Source: Anaerocolumna sp. AGMB13025 (GTDB lineage: Bacteria > Bacillota > Clostridia > Lachnospirales > Lachnospiraceae). Taken from it: 64,000 nt of DNA. The DNA lies in the NCBI RefSeq assembly GCF_029689925.1, contig NZ_CP121445.1:4014501-4078500 (forward strand), written 5' to 3'. Position 1 is the stretch's first letter, and each line of letters begins with the position of its first letter. A program made the translations under genes and the position numbers. The notes below the pieces were generated by a model, which was not told the DNA's origin, did not search any database, and saw nothing but the letters and a program-made list of their open reading frames with translations. Positions 26,050 to 34,832 of this stretch are shown here, one piece after another.

Positions 26050-27099
26050 CTAGTATAATCCTTCTGTTAATATACTCCTGCAGGATTCCCTTACAACAAG
26101 TTCAGGAGGTATCAGCTGCAGTTTCTCGGGATTTTTCCCCTCCAGTGCTGCAATTGCCGTCTCCACCAGTTTATCCCCGAACTTATCATAATTATAGCCC
26201 ACACTGGTCAGACGTGGGGTACAAGAAGCCGCAAGAAAGGTATTATCAAAGCTGGCCACTGAGATATCTTCCGGAATCCGAAGGGAGTGCTGTCTGATTG
26301 ACTGTACAATTCCCAGGGCGGTTAAATCGTTGATTGCAATGATTGCAGTCGGCAATTCAATCTTACTATCAAACAAGTCATTCATAGCCTGGTAACCGGC
26401 TTCTAACGAATATTCCTGGGTTTCTACCATATATTCTGTACGAAAGGGAATACCGTATTTTCTCAGACTGCCGCGATACCGGATGCGTTTGGAATATGTA
26501 GAATTCACATTCTTCCTGCCGCCCATCAGGCAAATGTTACTATGCCCGTTATGAATCAGATATTCCATTAGTTTATCCATTGCCTGGGCTTCATCAATAT
26601 TTACCTGAAAACAGTCACTGCCATCCAATTTACCGGTAATGACCACCGGAGTGGTACCTGCAATCTGGTTCATCTTTTCAACATATTCTTCATCAGAAAC
26701 AAGTTCATCCACTCTACCACCCATTAAAATCAAGGCATCTACCCGCTGCTCAAACATCTTCTGCAAATGATATTCTTCCATCACCAAATTGTTCATGGAA
26801 TTGCATAACATCAGGATATAACCACTTTCACTTGCTGCCCTCTCACATTCTACCGCTAGATTAGCATAGAAAGGATTACGGATGTCCGGAGCAAGGAGTC
26901 CGATTATTTTTGATTGCGTATTGCTTAGTCCCCTGGCCATTGCATTGGGGCGAAAATCATATTTTAGAATTAATTCTTCCACTCTTATTCTTTTTTCATC
27001 ACTTACATTGGCATTATGTGTTAATACCCTGGAAACTGTTGCCGGTGAAACACCGGCTTCTTTGGCTATATGATAAATACTTACTCTTTCTTTTCCCAT
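26050..27099 (-). CDS. LacI family repressor of the first glycan locus
   Basis: A 349-residue regulator. The helix-turn-helix is canonical (IYHIAKEAGVSPATVSRVLTHN), with hinge NAMARGLSNTQSKIIGLLAPDIRNPFYA and a periplasmic-binding-protein-like sensor domain. GGGAG lies 5 nt before the ATG at 27099; the ATG at 27111 has no ribosome site. The canonical helix fits CG-centred operators such as the four TGAAAnCGnTTTCA-type sites nearby, one of them inside its own promoter. Confidence 0.9.
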   Translation of the reverse strand: MGKERVSIYHIAKEAGVSPATVSRVLTHNANVSDEKRIRVEELILKYDFRPNAMARGLSNTQSKIIGLLAPDIRNPFYANLAVECERAASESGYILMLCNSMNNLVMEEYHLQKMFEQRVDALILMGGRVDELVSDEEYVEKMNQIAGTTPVVITGKLDGSDCFQVNIDEAQAMDKLMEYLIHNGHSNICLMGGRKNVNSTYSKRIRYRGSLRKYGIPFRTEYMVETQEYSLEAGYQAMNDLFDSKIELPTAIIAINDLTALGIVQSIRQHSLRIPEDISVASFDNTFLAASCTPRLTSVGYNYDKFGDKLVETAIAALEGKNPEKLQLIPPELVVRESCRSILTEGLY

Positions 27100-27139
27100 A
27101 ATTACTCCCATATACTGACGATTTAATATCTAATACAAT

Positions 27140-27168
27140 AGTATAATATATGAAACCGATTTCTACAA
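27140..27168 (-). promoter_or_regulatory. Autoregulated lacI promoter
   Basis: Minus strand TTGTAG (27163-27168), 17-bp spacer, TATACT (27140-27145). The operator TGAAACCGATTTCT (27151-27164) fills the spacer, the classic position for steric autorepression. Confidence 0.78.
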
Positions 27169-27266
27169 GATTTTTATTAAAATACTTTCAGTACTCTCAA
27201 TATTCCAGGGTTGTTATCTTTATAATATGTGAAATGCAACCGTTCTTTCGTAATCATAATAGGAAT

Positions 27267-27391
27267 AGCGCTGACGCGCTGTCACGACAGAACATCTTCC
27301 TTGAGCGCGCATGTGCATACTGCCTGGAAGGCTTTTTCATTTATAGTTATAGGTAAGTTCGGAGAACTTTATAACTATAAATGAAAAAAGC
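27267..27391. repeat. Dispersed structured repeat, copy B
   Basis: AGCGC TGAC GCGCT (27267-27280), GTCACGACAG, then CTTCC (27296) pairing with GGAAG (27326-27330), then a 21-bp AT stem (27331-27351 with 27370-27391, one bulge). It lacks the first GAGTCTG hairpin of copies A and C. It lies 3' of GH3 and upstream of lacI. Confidence 0.8.
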
Positions 27392-27471
27392 TGCTGCAAA
27401 CTTATATGGAAATTTCCCGGAGGAATAACCCGTGGCTAAAAGTCACGCATCCATTACAAATTTACAGCAGC
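27384..27471 (-). terminator. Long-loop terminator of the GH3 gene
   Basis: On the minus strand GCTGCTGTAAA pairs with TTTGCAGCAGC (27461-27471 with 27390-27400) and is followed by U6. The loop is about 60 nt and holds a small CGTG/CACG hairpin. The U-run also starts the AT stem of repeat copy B. Confidence 0.75.
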
Positions 27472-27516
27472 ACAGCATAAGCTCATGGTGTATGGCTTAA
27501 ATTAAGCTTGATTCTT

Positions 27517-29946
27517 TTACCTAATGTTTACCGGGCTTTCAAAAAGGTATAAGCTGCCTTTCCAGATATCGTTATTGCCATCTGAAACAATCAGGTCAAA
27601 TTCACCTGGCTCAGCAGTAAACTCCATTTTATCATTCCAGATAGACAGTTTTTCTTCATCCAGGATTAGTGTACATTTCCTTGTCTCACCTTTGGGAACC
27701 CATACCTTTTGGAAGGCTTTCAGTTCTTTCACTCTTCGTATTGTACTTGCCTGGAGATCCCTCACATAAAGTTGAGGAACCGCATACCCATCGTAACCAC
27801 CGGTGTTCGTAAGGTTACAGTTGATTTTTATCTGCCCTGTGGACAGGTTCTGGGAAGATATCTTACACTTGAGTATAACCTCCTCCCCCTCCAGCTCTAA
27901 TGGTGTCTCTAATCCTGTCGTGAAACCGCTTATATCCTCATCATTATTCTCTGATATATTCTTACCCGTTCTATCTCCAGGTTCATACGGAACATATTCC
28001 ACTGAAAAATCAGTATACAAAAAGTCCGTATAGCTTAAACCATAGCCAAAGGAATACAGCGGAGTTTTTTCAATATCATAATACTTCATACCGGCATAGG
28101 AATTCTTATAATTATAATAAACCGGTATCTGTCCCGGATGCCGTGGTATGGAAACAGGCAGATGACCGGAAGGGTTGACTTTACCGAAAAGAATTTCTGC
28201 TATAGCCTGTCCCCCTGCTATACCAGGATAAAAGGCACACAATGCCCCAGAAGATTGTTCTACAATATCTCCTGTCGCATAAGGACGTCCCTGAATCAAT
28301 ACGGTAATAACCGGACCTCCGGTTTGAAAGACTGCTTCAGCTAGTTTAGTCTGACTACCGGGAAGCCTTAAATCAGCACAATCCATTCCTTCACCGCAGT
28401 CCATATTGATGGTACCGTCTGATTTAGCTGCTCCGTTGGTATCAAAGTCCGCTCCTCCAAAACGGCTGGAGGAACCTCCAAGTACCAGAATGGTACAGTC
28501 ACAGGAAGATGATAACTTTACTGCCTCCCTAATTTCTTCCTCGCTTCCTTTAAACAAACCGCAGCCTCTATGAAATTTCACTTCCGTCTCTTGTCCGTTT
28601 TTATGGATAAAATCCTGTATTCCCTTTAATACTGTAATTCCTTCCTCTTTTTTTACCGGCGGAGTATAATCCCCTAATTGGTGGTAAAGTTCATCAGCAT
28701 TGGGACCAATTACGGCAATGGAACGTATTTTATTCCCATCTAGGGGAAGTATATTATTTTCATTCTTAAGCAATACAACAGATTCTCTTGCCAGCTCGAG
28801 GGTTTCGGGATATTTTTCATAAGTATAATCTTCCCAGGTTGCCTCTTCTTCCAGATAAGGCTTCTCAAACAGACCCAGTTCAAACTTAAGAGTAAGCACC
28901 CGAAGTACTGCCTTATCAAGGTCTTCCACTGTAATGAAGCCTTTTAAAAGGGCAGTTTCCAGTTTTGCAAATCCCTGATCCCATAAACTGATATCAACCC
29001 CTGATTTAAGTGCCAGTGCGCCAGATAACACATTATCTCCGGTCATAACATCCAGTTGATCTACCGCTACTCCATCTGCCATAACGGTACCCTTAAACTG
29101 CATCTCCTCCCGTAGGATATCTGTTAAAAGCTTCTTATTGCCATGGCAGGGGATTCCGTCAATTTCATTATAAGCGGCCATAATCCCCTTAACAGAAGCC
29201 TCACAGCAGGCCTTCGCAGCCGGAAGATGTATTTCCCGAAGCTCCCTTTCTCCAATGCGGGCAGCACTTGCATTAATTCCACCGGTACCTTCCCCCTGGG
29301 CGCAAAAATGCTTAGCAACAGCTGCAATCCCATTATCCTGAATTCCCTTAACTGCTGCCCTGGCTAATTCTGAGGAAAGATAAGGGTCTTCTCCGTAACA
29401 TTCTTCACTTCTGCCCCACCTGGGATCTCTTAAGACATCCAGTACTGAAATCAATGCCATATGAACGCCCATTTCCTTTAATTGCTTACCACATACCTGA
29501 TAAGCACTTCTTAACAACTCCGGGTGAAAGGATGCTCCGACACATAAGTTTACCGGCAGCAGATACCCAGAGAGAGCCTGGTGTCCATGAGGGCATTCTG
29601 AACTTAACAGCATGGGAATACCTAGTCTGGAATGTTCAATTACATACCTTTGCACTAAATTATAGGCTTTCGGAGCTAATGTACCGGTAAGCCCGGTATT
29701 AAAATCTTTGCCGGACCAGGGATCTGCACGATAAAGTCCGTATAAAACCCCAAGACCTCCAAAGCTTTCCACTTCACCTTTAAATTCATCGGTTAATTCA
29801 ATTTCCCTTCCCCTACGTTCATAAATAGAAAAACCATACAACCGCTGATTCAGCTGACCTACTTTTTCTTTTACCGTCATTCGGGATAATAAATCTTTTG
29901 CTCGCTCCATTGCGGGACGGGATTTATCCTGATAAAGATATGCCAT
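27517..29946 (-). CDS. Glycoside hydrolase family 3 beta-glycosidase
   Basis: The 809-residue protein has the GH3 layout: N-terminal barrel, alpha/beta sandwich and C-terminal fibronectin III-like domain. RDPRWGRSEECYGEDPYL and the KHF motif (AAVAKHFCAQGE) are classic. The nucleophile is the aspartate in GTVMADGVAVDQL, where most members have SDW or SDY. No signal peptide is seen, so it is cytoplasmic. GGAGG lies 8 nt before the ATG. It sits 549 bp beyond GH38, across a minisatellite. Family substrates are beta-glucosides, xylosides or GlcNAc; with GH38 and GH130 next door a role in trimming mannose/GlcNAc oligosaccharides is possible. Confidence 0.88.
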   Translation of the reverse strand: MAYLYQDKSRPAMERAKDLLSRMTVKEKVGQLNQRLYGFSIYERRGREIELTDEFKGEVESFGGLGVLYGLYRADPWSGKDFNTGLTGTLAPKAYNLVQRYVIEHSRLGIPMLLSSECPHGHQALSGYLLPVNLCVGASFHPELLRSAYQVCGKQLKEMGVHMALISVLDVLRDPRWGRSEECYGEDPYLSSELARAAVKGIQDNGIAAVAKHFCAQGEGTGGINASAARIGERELREIHLPAAKACCEASVKGIMAAYNEIDGIPCHGNKKLLTDILREEMQFKGTVMADGVAVDQLDVMTGDNVLSGALALKSGVDISLWDQGFAKLETALLKGFITVEDLDKAVLRVLTLKFELGLFEKPYLEEEATWEDYTYEKYPETLELARESVVLLKNENNILPLDGNKIRSIAVIGPNADELYHQLGDYTPPVKKEEGITVLKGIQDFIHKNGQETEVKFHRGCGLFKGSEEEIREAVKLSSSCDCTILVLGGSSSRFGGADFDTNGAAKSDGTINMDCGEGMDCADLRLPGSQTKLAEAVFQTGGPVITVLIQGRPYATGDIVEQSSGALCAFYPGIAGGQAIAEILFGKVNPSGHLPVSIPRHPGQIPVYYNYKNSYAGMKYYDIEKTPLYSFGYGLSYTDFLYTDFSVEYVPYEPGDRTGKNISENNDEDISGFTTGLETPLELEGEEVILKCKISSQNLSTGQIKINCNLTNTGGYDGYAVPQLYVRDLQASTIRRVKELKAFQKVWVPKGETRKCTLILDEEKLSIWNDKMEFTAEPGEFDLIVSDGNNDIWKGSLYLFESPVNIR

Positions 29947-30068
29947 AATTTAATCCTCCGTTTCCATGTGTATATTCATGTTATAGTTACCAGTATGCAA
30001 TATCAAGTAAGTATACTGTACTGAATCAGTATGCAATACAAATCAATATACAATATCAAATCAGACAG

Positions 30069-30178
30069 TTTACAATATCAAACCAGTCGGTTTACAATAT
30101 CAAACCAGTCAGTTTACAATATCAAACCAGTTGGTTTACAATATCAAACCAGTTAGTTTACAATATCAAACCAGTTGG
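30069..30178. repeat. Minisatellite, five 22-bp units
   Basis: Units start TTTACAATATCAAACC and end AGTyGG or AGTyAG at 30069, 30091, 30113, 30135 and 30157. Degenerate copies extend from about 29995 to 30245. It sits upstream of GH3, in the gap to GH38. No spacers or palindromes are present. Confidence 0.92.
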
Positions 30179-30289
30179 TTTACAATATCAATATCAAATT
30201 CGTATACAATATCAATTAGTATCCAATATCAAATCAGTATACAGCAACACTCCGCATCTGGCAACATCAGGTAAAAATCAAATTTATAA

Positions 30290-30342
30290 AATAAGGCAGT
30301 TCAGGTTAAGACCTCCGCCTTATCACCTAAATCTGCCTTATT
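30290..30342. terminator. Terminator after the GH38 gene
   Basis: AATAAGGCAG (30290-30299) pairs with CTGCCTTATT (30333-30342), extended by AGGT/ACCT. It is flanked by T-rich sequence on both sides and lies about 150 nt after the GH38 stop. From 30345 to 30494 there is only degenerate TTTCTTTATT-type sequence. Confidence 0.65.
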
Positions 30343-30494
30343 CTTTTATTTCATTCATTCTTTATTTCTATTAATTTTTATTTTTTTAAACTAATTTCTT
30401 TATTCTTACTTCATTAAACTTATTTCTTTATGCTTATTTCCTTATTATTATTACTTTATTCTTATTGATTCTATTTCTAATTTCATTAACTTCT

Positions 30495-33400
30495 TTATTT
30501 ATTCAGAATCACTCTGTAAGTTTTGATTTCATAAGGTTTAATACTAACCTGAATGCTGTTATCTGTTACCGGAATATCACATACTGTTTCTTCTATTAAG
30601 TTACACTCTTCAACCATTGAGACCTCCCTGCCAAGCGTTAAAACTGCATTAGTCAGAGCATTTTCACATTCGTATAAACGAAGGATGATACCGTTGCCAT
30701 CTTCAGCCAATTTAACAGTTTCCAATATAACATTGTCTCTATCAACTGAAACAAAGGATTTTTCCATCCCCGGTTTTCCGCCCTTAGCAAAAAGAGCCGG
30801 CTGATTTAACTTATAAGCTTCTTTCACGGTGCCTGCATTTCTCCAGTTTTCTGCGTGAGGATATAAGGCATAAGTAAAGAAATGTTCTTCCTGATCCGTA
30901 TCAGGATTTGGCTCTATACCGGATTTAATCAGAGTAATTGCCATATTGCCGTCTTTTATGGAATGACCATACTTACAGTCATTTAATAAACTTACGCCAT
31001 AATGACCTTCGGACAAATCAATCCACTTCTGTCCGCAGCTTTCAAATCGTGCTTTATCCCAGCTGGTATTGGAATGAACTTTTCTCGTAACATTACCAAA
31101 CTGGATATCAAAAGTTGCTTCGTCAGAATGGATGTTAACCGGAAAATGAACCTTCAATAAGTGCTGGTGTTCTTTCCAATCCACATAAGTATTAAACTCT
31201 ATTCTTCTGCTGTCTGCATAGAAATAAACTTTTTGTTTAATTACAGAATTACTGATCTTACGGTCAATTTCAAGAGTTGCCCTTACTGTGCCGATTTCTG
31301 TCCATTCCATACGGGTTATATCCGTTGCATCCCAGTACTTTTCCGTATAATAAATATCAATGTCCCAGTTATCATAGTAAATAGGCTTATCTTCGTACAT
31401 ACGCAGTAAGTTGCCGTATTGACCGTCCTTTAATACTTCCCTGCCATTATCCTTATCATAAATTGAGGTAAACAGACCCTGTTCATTCATAGTAATCCGA
31501 TAAAAAGGTGTTTCCAGAACAGAACCGTTTAACAAAAACGGAATCTTTGCTTCCTGATCTGCCAGCGCAAATGTCTTGCTGCCCTTTGAAGGGATTCCTT
31601 CCACATAAGCTACTGCTCCTAAAGCAGTCTTTTGCACCGGGTAATAATTGCCTTCCCCGTCAACTAAGGCCGCAGCACTTATATCTCCCAGTTCAACAAT
31701 ATCACTTCGCTCAAACCCAAGGGTATTATAAACGGTAATACCGTCTCCTGCCTCTGTTAATGCAGCAATACGTTCCTTTGTTAAGCCTTCTATTTTTTCA
31801 GCCAGTTCGGCATATTCCTTCTTTGTTACTTCGTAAACTTCATGAATGGAGGAACCCGGTAATATGTCATGGAACTGGTTAATCAAAACATTTTTCCAGA
31901 TTAAGTCCAGTTCTTCTGCAGGATATGCTACTTGATCCATAGCCAATACAGATAATAATTCCAGATCCATAAGGGCTAATTCACTCTTACGGTTGGAACG
32001 TTTATTTCTAGCCATAGAAGTATATGTTCCTCTATGATATTCGAAATAGAATTCCCCTTCCCATACCGCAAGCCGGTTATTATCCTTTACCCTGTTATAA
32101 AGCTCTGTAAAATAGGTCCCAGCAAACTCCTGACGTACTTTTGGGATACCCCGAACACCTTTTTCCATACGTTTGGAGGTTTCAAGCATATCTCTGGTAG
32201 GACCGCCGCCGCCATCACCGTAGCCATAAGAAATCAGGATATCATTGTTGATTTCTTTATTCTGATAACGGGTCCAGCCTCCCATAATGGAATCAGGATG
32301 AAGCATGCCATTATATGTGGTAAAAAATTCATTGGTACTCTGACCTACACCAAGGGTTGTGATTAAATGTGTAAAGATTTCCGTTCCGTCAATCCCCCTC
32401 CATAACAGGGTGTCATTCGGCATCTTATTGAACTGGTTCCAGGCTAACTTTGTTGTCATAAAATAATCGATTCCGCTTTTTTTCATTATCTGCGGAAGTG
32501 CTCCTGAATATCCAAACACATCAGGAAGCCATAATATTTTATTATCTATACCAAATTCTTCCTTGAAGAATTTTTTGCCGTGCATAAATTGACGCACCAG
32601 GGATTCCCCGGAGGTAAGATTACAGTCTGCTTCTACCCACATACCGCCTTCCGGCTCCCAGCGTCCTTCTTTCACACGCTCTTTTAAACGTGCATAAAGT
32701 TCCGGATATCTCAATTTTAAGAAATAATATAACTGGGGCTGGCTGGACATAAATTTATAATTTGGATATTCTTCCATTAATTTTAACACAGTAGCAAAAC
32801 TACGGCCTACTTTTTCGCGGGTCTGTTCCACCGTCCACCACCAGGCTACGTCAATATGGGTATGACCGATGCAAGTAGCAATCACATCTTCATAACCGGC
32901 CATATCTTCATACAGTGCTTTCTCTAAATATTGGTCCGCTTCACTTAAGGTCGTATAGAATTCTTTGGAATAAGGGGTTCTTAAATCCAGTTTGTTAACA
33001 CAAGTATTTAAGACATTTTCAATATCTCTTCTAATCTTGTCATCCTTCTCCATACGGGAAAAGGCACTTAATGGTACATTGATATCATAATACAATTTTT
33101 CAATTCTTGGATCTATTTCCAGCATCTCCACAATCAGATTGAATTCTGCATGTAATATACCGGTATACGACTGTAACTCAAGCAGATAGGACTGACCTGC
33201 CACGGCAGTTTCTGTTAATAACACATGCCTGTGGTTCATGTCAATCCCCTGTGTTGCCACACCATTTACAAATAGAAGGAATTGTGGATTTCGACCGTCA
33301 TCCCATTCTTCAATCTGAGTCTTAACGTGCATCCACATGGATTTTCCATCAAGGCATTCTGGAACTGTAAATGTAGTCCGAAACCAGTAATGTTCATCCG

Positions 33401-33584
33401 GTCCATACCAGTGCATGGTTTTACTGTCAAATTCCTGCCAGGGTTGTTCAGATGCCTGTGCATCTTCCGGATGAAAATAATTTCCCTTTTTATAAGTCCA
33501 ATTCTCTACGGGAATTTTTTGAACTACAGACAGTTTTTTTAACTCATTGCAAATAACGTTGACTCTTCTATCAAGAAAATCCAT
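30495..33584 (-). CDS. Glycoside hydrolase family 38 alpha-mannosidase
   Basis: A 1029-residue enzyme with the zinc-site motif GHTHIDVAWWWTVEQT (near 236) and the nucleophile aspartate in LWLPDVFGYSGALPQIM. The N-terminal lectin-like domain and the long C-terminal beta domains match the Ams1/MngB-like class. No signal peptide is visible, so it is cytoplasmic. It removes alpha-linked mannose. GGGAG is 6 nt before the ATG, directly after a GCGCA/TGCGC hairpin (33600-33611). With GH130 upstream it makes a mannoside or N-glycan catabolic set. Confidence 0.93.
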   Translation of the reverse strand: MDFLDRRVNVICNELKKLSVVQKIPVENWTYKKGNYFHPEDAQASEQPWQEFDSKTMHWYGPDEHYWFRTTFTVPECLDGKSMWMHVKTQIEEWDDGRNPQFLLFVNGVATQGIDMNHRHVLLTETAVAGQSYLLELQSYTGILHAEFNLIVEMLEIDPRIEKLYYDINVPLSAFSRMEKDDKIRRDIENVLNTCVNKLDLRTPYSKEFYTTLSEADQYLEKALYEDMAGYEDVIATCIGHTHIDVAWWWTVEQTREKVGRSFATVLKLMEEYPNYKFMSSQPQLYYFLKLRYPELYARLKERVKEGRWEPEGGMWVEADCNLTSGESLVRQFMHGKKFFKEEFGIDNKILWLPDVFGYSGALPQIMKKSGIDYFMTTKLAWNQFNKMPNDTLLWRGIDGTEIFTHLITTLGVGQSTNEFFTTYNGMLHPDSIMGGWTRYQNKEINNDILISYGYGDGGGGPTRDMLETSKRMEKGVRGIPKVRQEFAGTYFTELYNRVKDNNRLAVWEGEFYFEYHRGTYTSMARNKRSNRKSELALMDLELLSVLAMDQVAYPAEELDLIWKNVLINQFHDILPGSSIHEVYEVTKKEYAELAEKIEGLTKERIAALTEAGDGITVYNTLGFERSDIVELGDISAAALVDGEGNYYPVQKTALGAVAYVEGIPSKGSKTFALADQEAKIPFLLNGSVLETPFYRITMNEQGLFTSIYDKDNGREVLKDGQYGNLLRMYEDKPIYYDNWDIDIYYTEKYWDATDITRMEWTEIGTVRATLEIDRKISNSVIKQKVYFYADSRRIEFNTYVDWKEHQHLLKVHFPVNIHSDEATFDIQFGNVTRKVHSNTSWDKARFESCGQKWIDLSEGHYGVSLLNDCKYGHSIKDGNMAITLIKSGIEPNPDTDQEEHFFTYALYPHAENWRNAGTVKEAYKLNQPALFAKGGKPGMEKSFVSVDRDNVILETVKLAEDGNGIILRLYECENALTNAVLTLGREVSMVEECNLIEETVCDIPVTDNSIQVSIKPYEIKTYRVILNK

Positions 33585-33599
33585 TTACAACTCCCTTCT

Positions 33600-33611
33600 G
33601 CGCACCTGCGC
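33600..33611 (-). promoter_or_regulatory. GC hairpin before the GH38 ribosome site
   Basis: GCGCA / TGCGC with a 2-nt loop lies 4 nt upstream of GGGAG. The shared string on the minus strand (GCGC-AGAAGGGAGTT) recurs at sdaAA (GCGC-AGACGGGAGTT). Confidence 0.5.
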
Positions 33612-33694
33612 TTAAAATTACTATCATATTACTATAATATTGCTATTATCTATTATTTATTATTTGGTGGAGTATATCACTTTAACATGTATTT

Positions 33695-34684
33695 TTATAA
33701 TGAGTTTTTCTTCATATAATCCATTAAATCATTAACCGTCGTAAAGGCCAGACCGGTCACTGTATCGGCACAGCCATAATATAAAGCAATACGTCCGGTA
33801 GCAGCATCCGTTAAAGCTGCACAAGGAAATACTACATTAGGAACATCGCCTACACATTCATAGTATTCCTGAGGTCCAAGAATATAATATTTAGAACGGC
33901 ATATTACCTTCCAGGGTTCTTCAAGATCAAGGAGAGCACAGCCTACACGGTAAACAAATCCGTTGCAGGTATTAATAACACCGTGATAAATCATTAACCA
34001 GCCTTCCTCTGTTTCAATAGGTATAGGTCCAGGTCCGACTTTTGTTGACTGCCAGGCAGATTCATCACCTTTTACCGGTGCCATTACATGACGGTGGTGA
34101 CCCCAGTATTCCATATCCTTACTCTGGCTGTAAAAAATATCTCCGAACGGTGTATGTCCGGTATCACTTGGACGGCTTAAAAGTCCGTAATATCCGTTAA
34201 TCTTGCGAGGGAATAACACACCATTGCGGTTATACGGAAGGAAGGCATTCTCTAACTGATAAAAAGTTTTAAAATCAAAGGTATATCCAACACCGATGGT
34301 TGGACCATGATATCCGTTGCACCAGGTTACATAATATCTGTCCTCTATAAAGCAGACCCTCGGATCATAACGGTATTCTCTATTTAATATCTCCTCATCC
34401 GCGCCTTCAAAACTTAAGGGTTCTTCATTAATTACCCAATTGATACCGTCCTTGCTAAAGCCAGGAAATAAATCCATACTTACGGATTTGCTGTCACAAC
34501 GGAATACACCTGCATATCCGTCTTCAAAAGGAACAACTGCGCTGTTAAACACACTGTTTGAGCATTCGATTGCATCCCTGCCGATTATAGGATTCTGCGG
34601 ATAACGCCATACCGGCATTTTATAGTTTTCCGGTTTATCCATCCATGGCATATTCGGCAAAGAATTACCAATAATTTTACTCAT
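33695..34684 (-). CDS. GH130 beta-mannoside phosphorylase (subfamily 2-like)
   Basis: A 329-residue five-bladed propeller phosphorylase. The proton donor aspartate is in [21 protein letters not shown], and the phosphate-binding region includes [13 protein letters not shown] and [13 protein letters not shown]. The conserved blocks look like the gut N-glycan mannoside phosphorylases. These cleave beta-1,4-mannosyl-GlcNAc with phosphate to mannose 1-phosphate. This is strong family recognition; the exact acceptor is inferred. AGGAGG lies before the ATG. It lies between the importer lipoprotein gene and GH38 in one operon. Confidence 0.88.
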   Translation of the reverse strand: MSKIIGNSLPNMPWMDKPENYKMPVWRYPQNPIIGRDAIECSNSVFNSAVVPFEDGYAGVFRCDSKSVSMDLFPGFSKDGINWVINEEPLSFEGADEEILNREYRYDPRVCFIEDRYYVTWCNGYHGPTIGVGYTFDFKTFYQLENAFLPYNRNGVLFPRKINGYYGLLSRPSDTGHTPFGDIFYSQSKDMEYWGHHRHVMAPVKGDESAWQSTKVGPGPIPIETEEGWLMIYHGVINTCNGFVYRVGCALLDLEEPWKVICRSKYYILGPQEYYECVGDVPNVVFPCAALTDAATGRIALYYGCADTVTGLAFTTVNDLMDYMKKNSL

Positions 34685-34730
34685 GATTATAGCCTCCTCA
34701 TTTCTAACACTGAAATTATTACAAAGTAAA

Positions 34731-34815
34731 GGACCGCCGCAAAATATTAGGTCTTATACTTAACCTTAGAAACTATCCTAGGCAAGTAATATAGTCTATG
34801 AATTTGCAGCAGTCC
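34731..34815 (-). promoter_or_regulatory. Long hairpin between lipoprotein gene and GH130
   Basis: GGACcGCcGCAAA (34731-34743) pairs with TTTGCaGCaGTCC (34803-34815), with nested pairings inside. The following U-stretch on the minus strand is weak (CCTTTACTTT). It is best seen as a leaky terminator or 3' stabiliser that raises binding-protein output over the enzymes. Confidence 0.6.
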
Positions 34816-34832
34816 TATGGTATTATTATTTA

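Noticed and set aside
25652..26297. Long open frames across the 25.7-26.0 kb tandem array (three overlapping + strand frames)
   Set aside because: They are made of repeated LLLSHISCYP-like strings from the 17-bp unit, have no ribosome site, and run antisense into lacI.
30069..30178. CRISPR array
   Set aside because: Units are direct 22-bp repeats with no unique spacers, no palindromic repeat and no cas genes nearby. The 17-bp array at 25761 fails for the same reasons.
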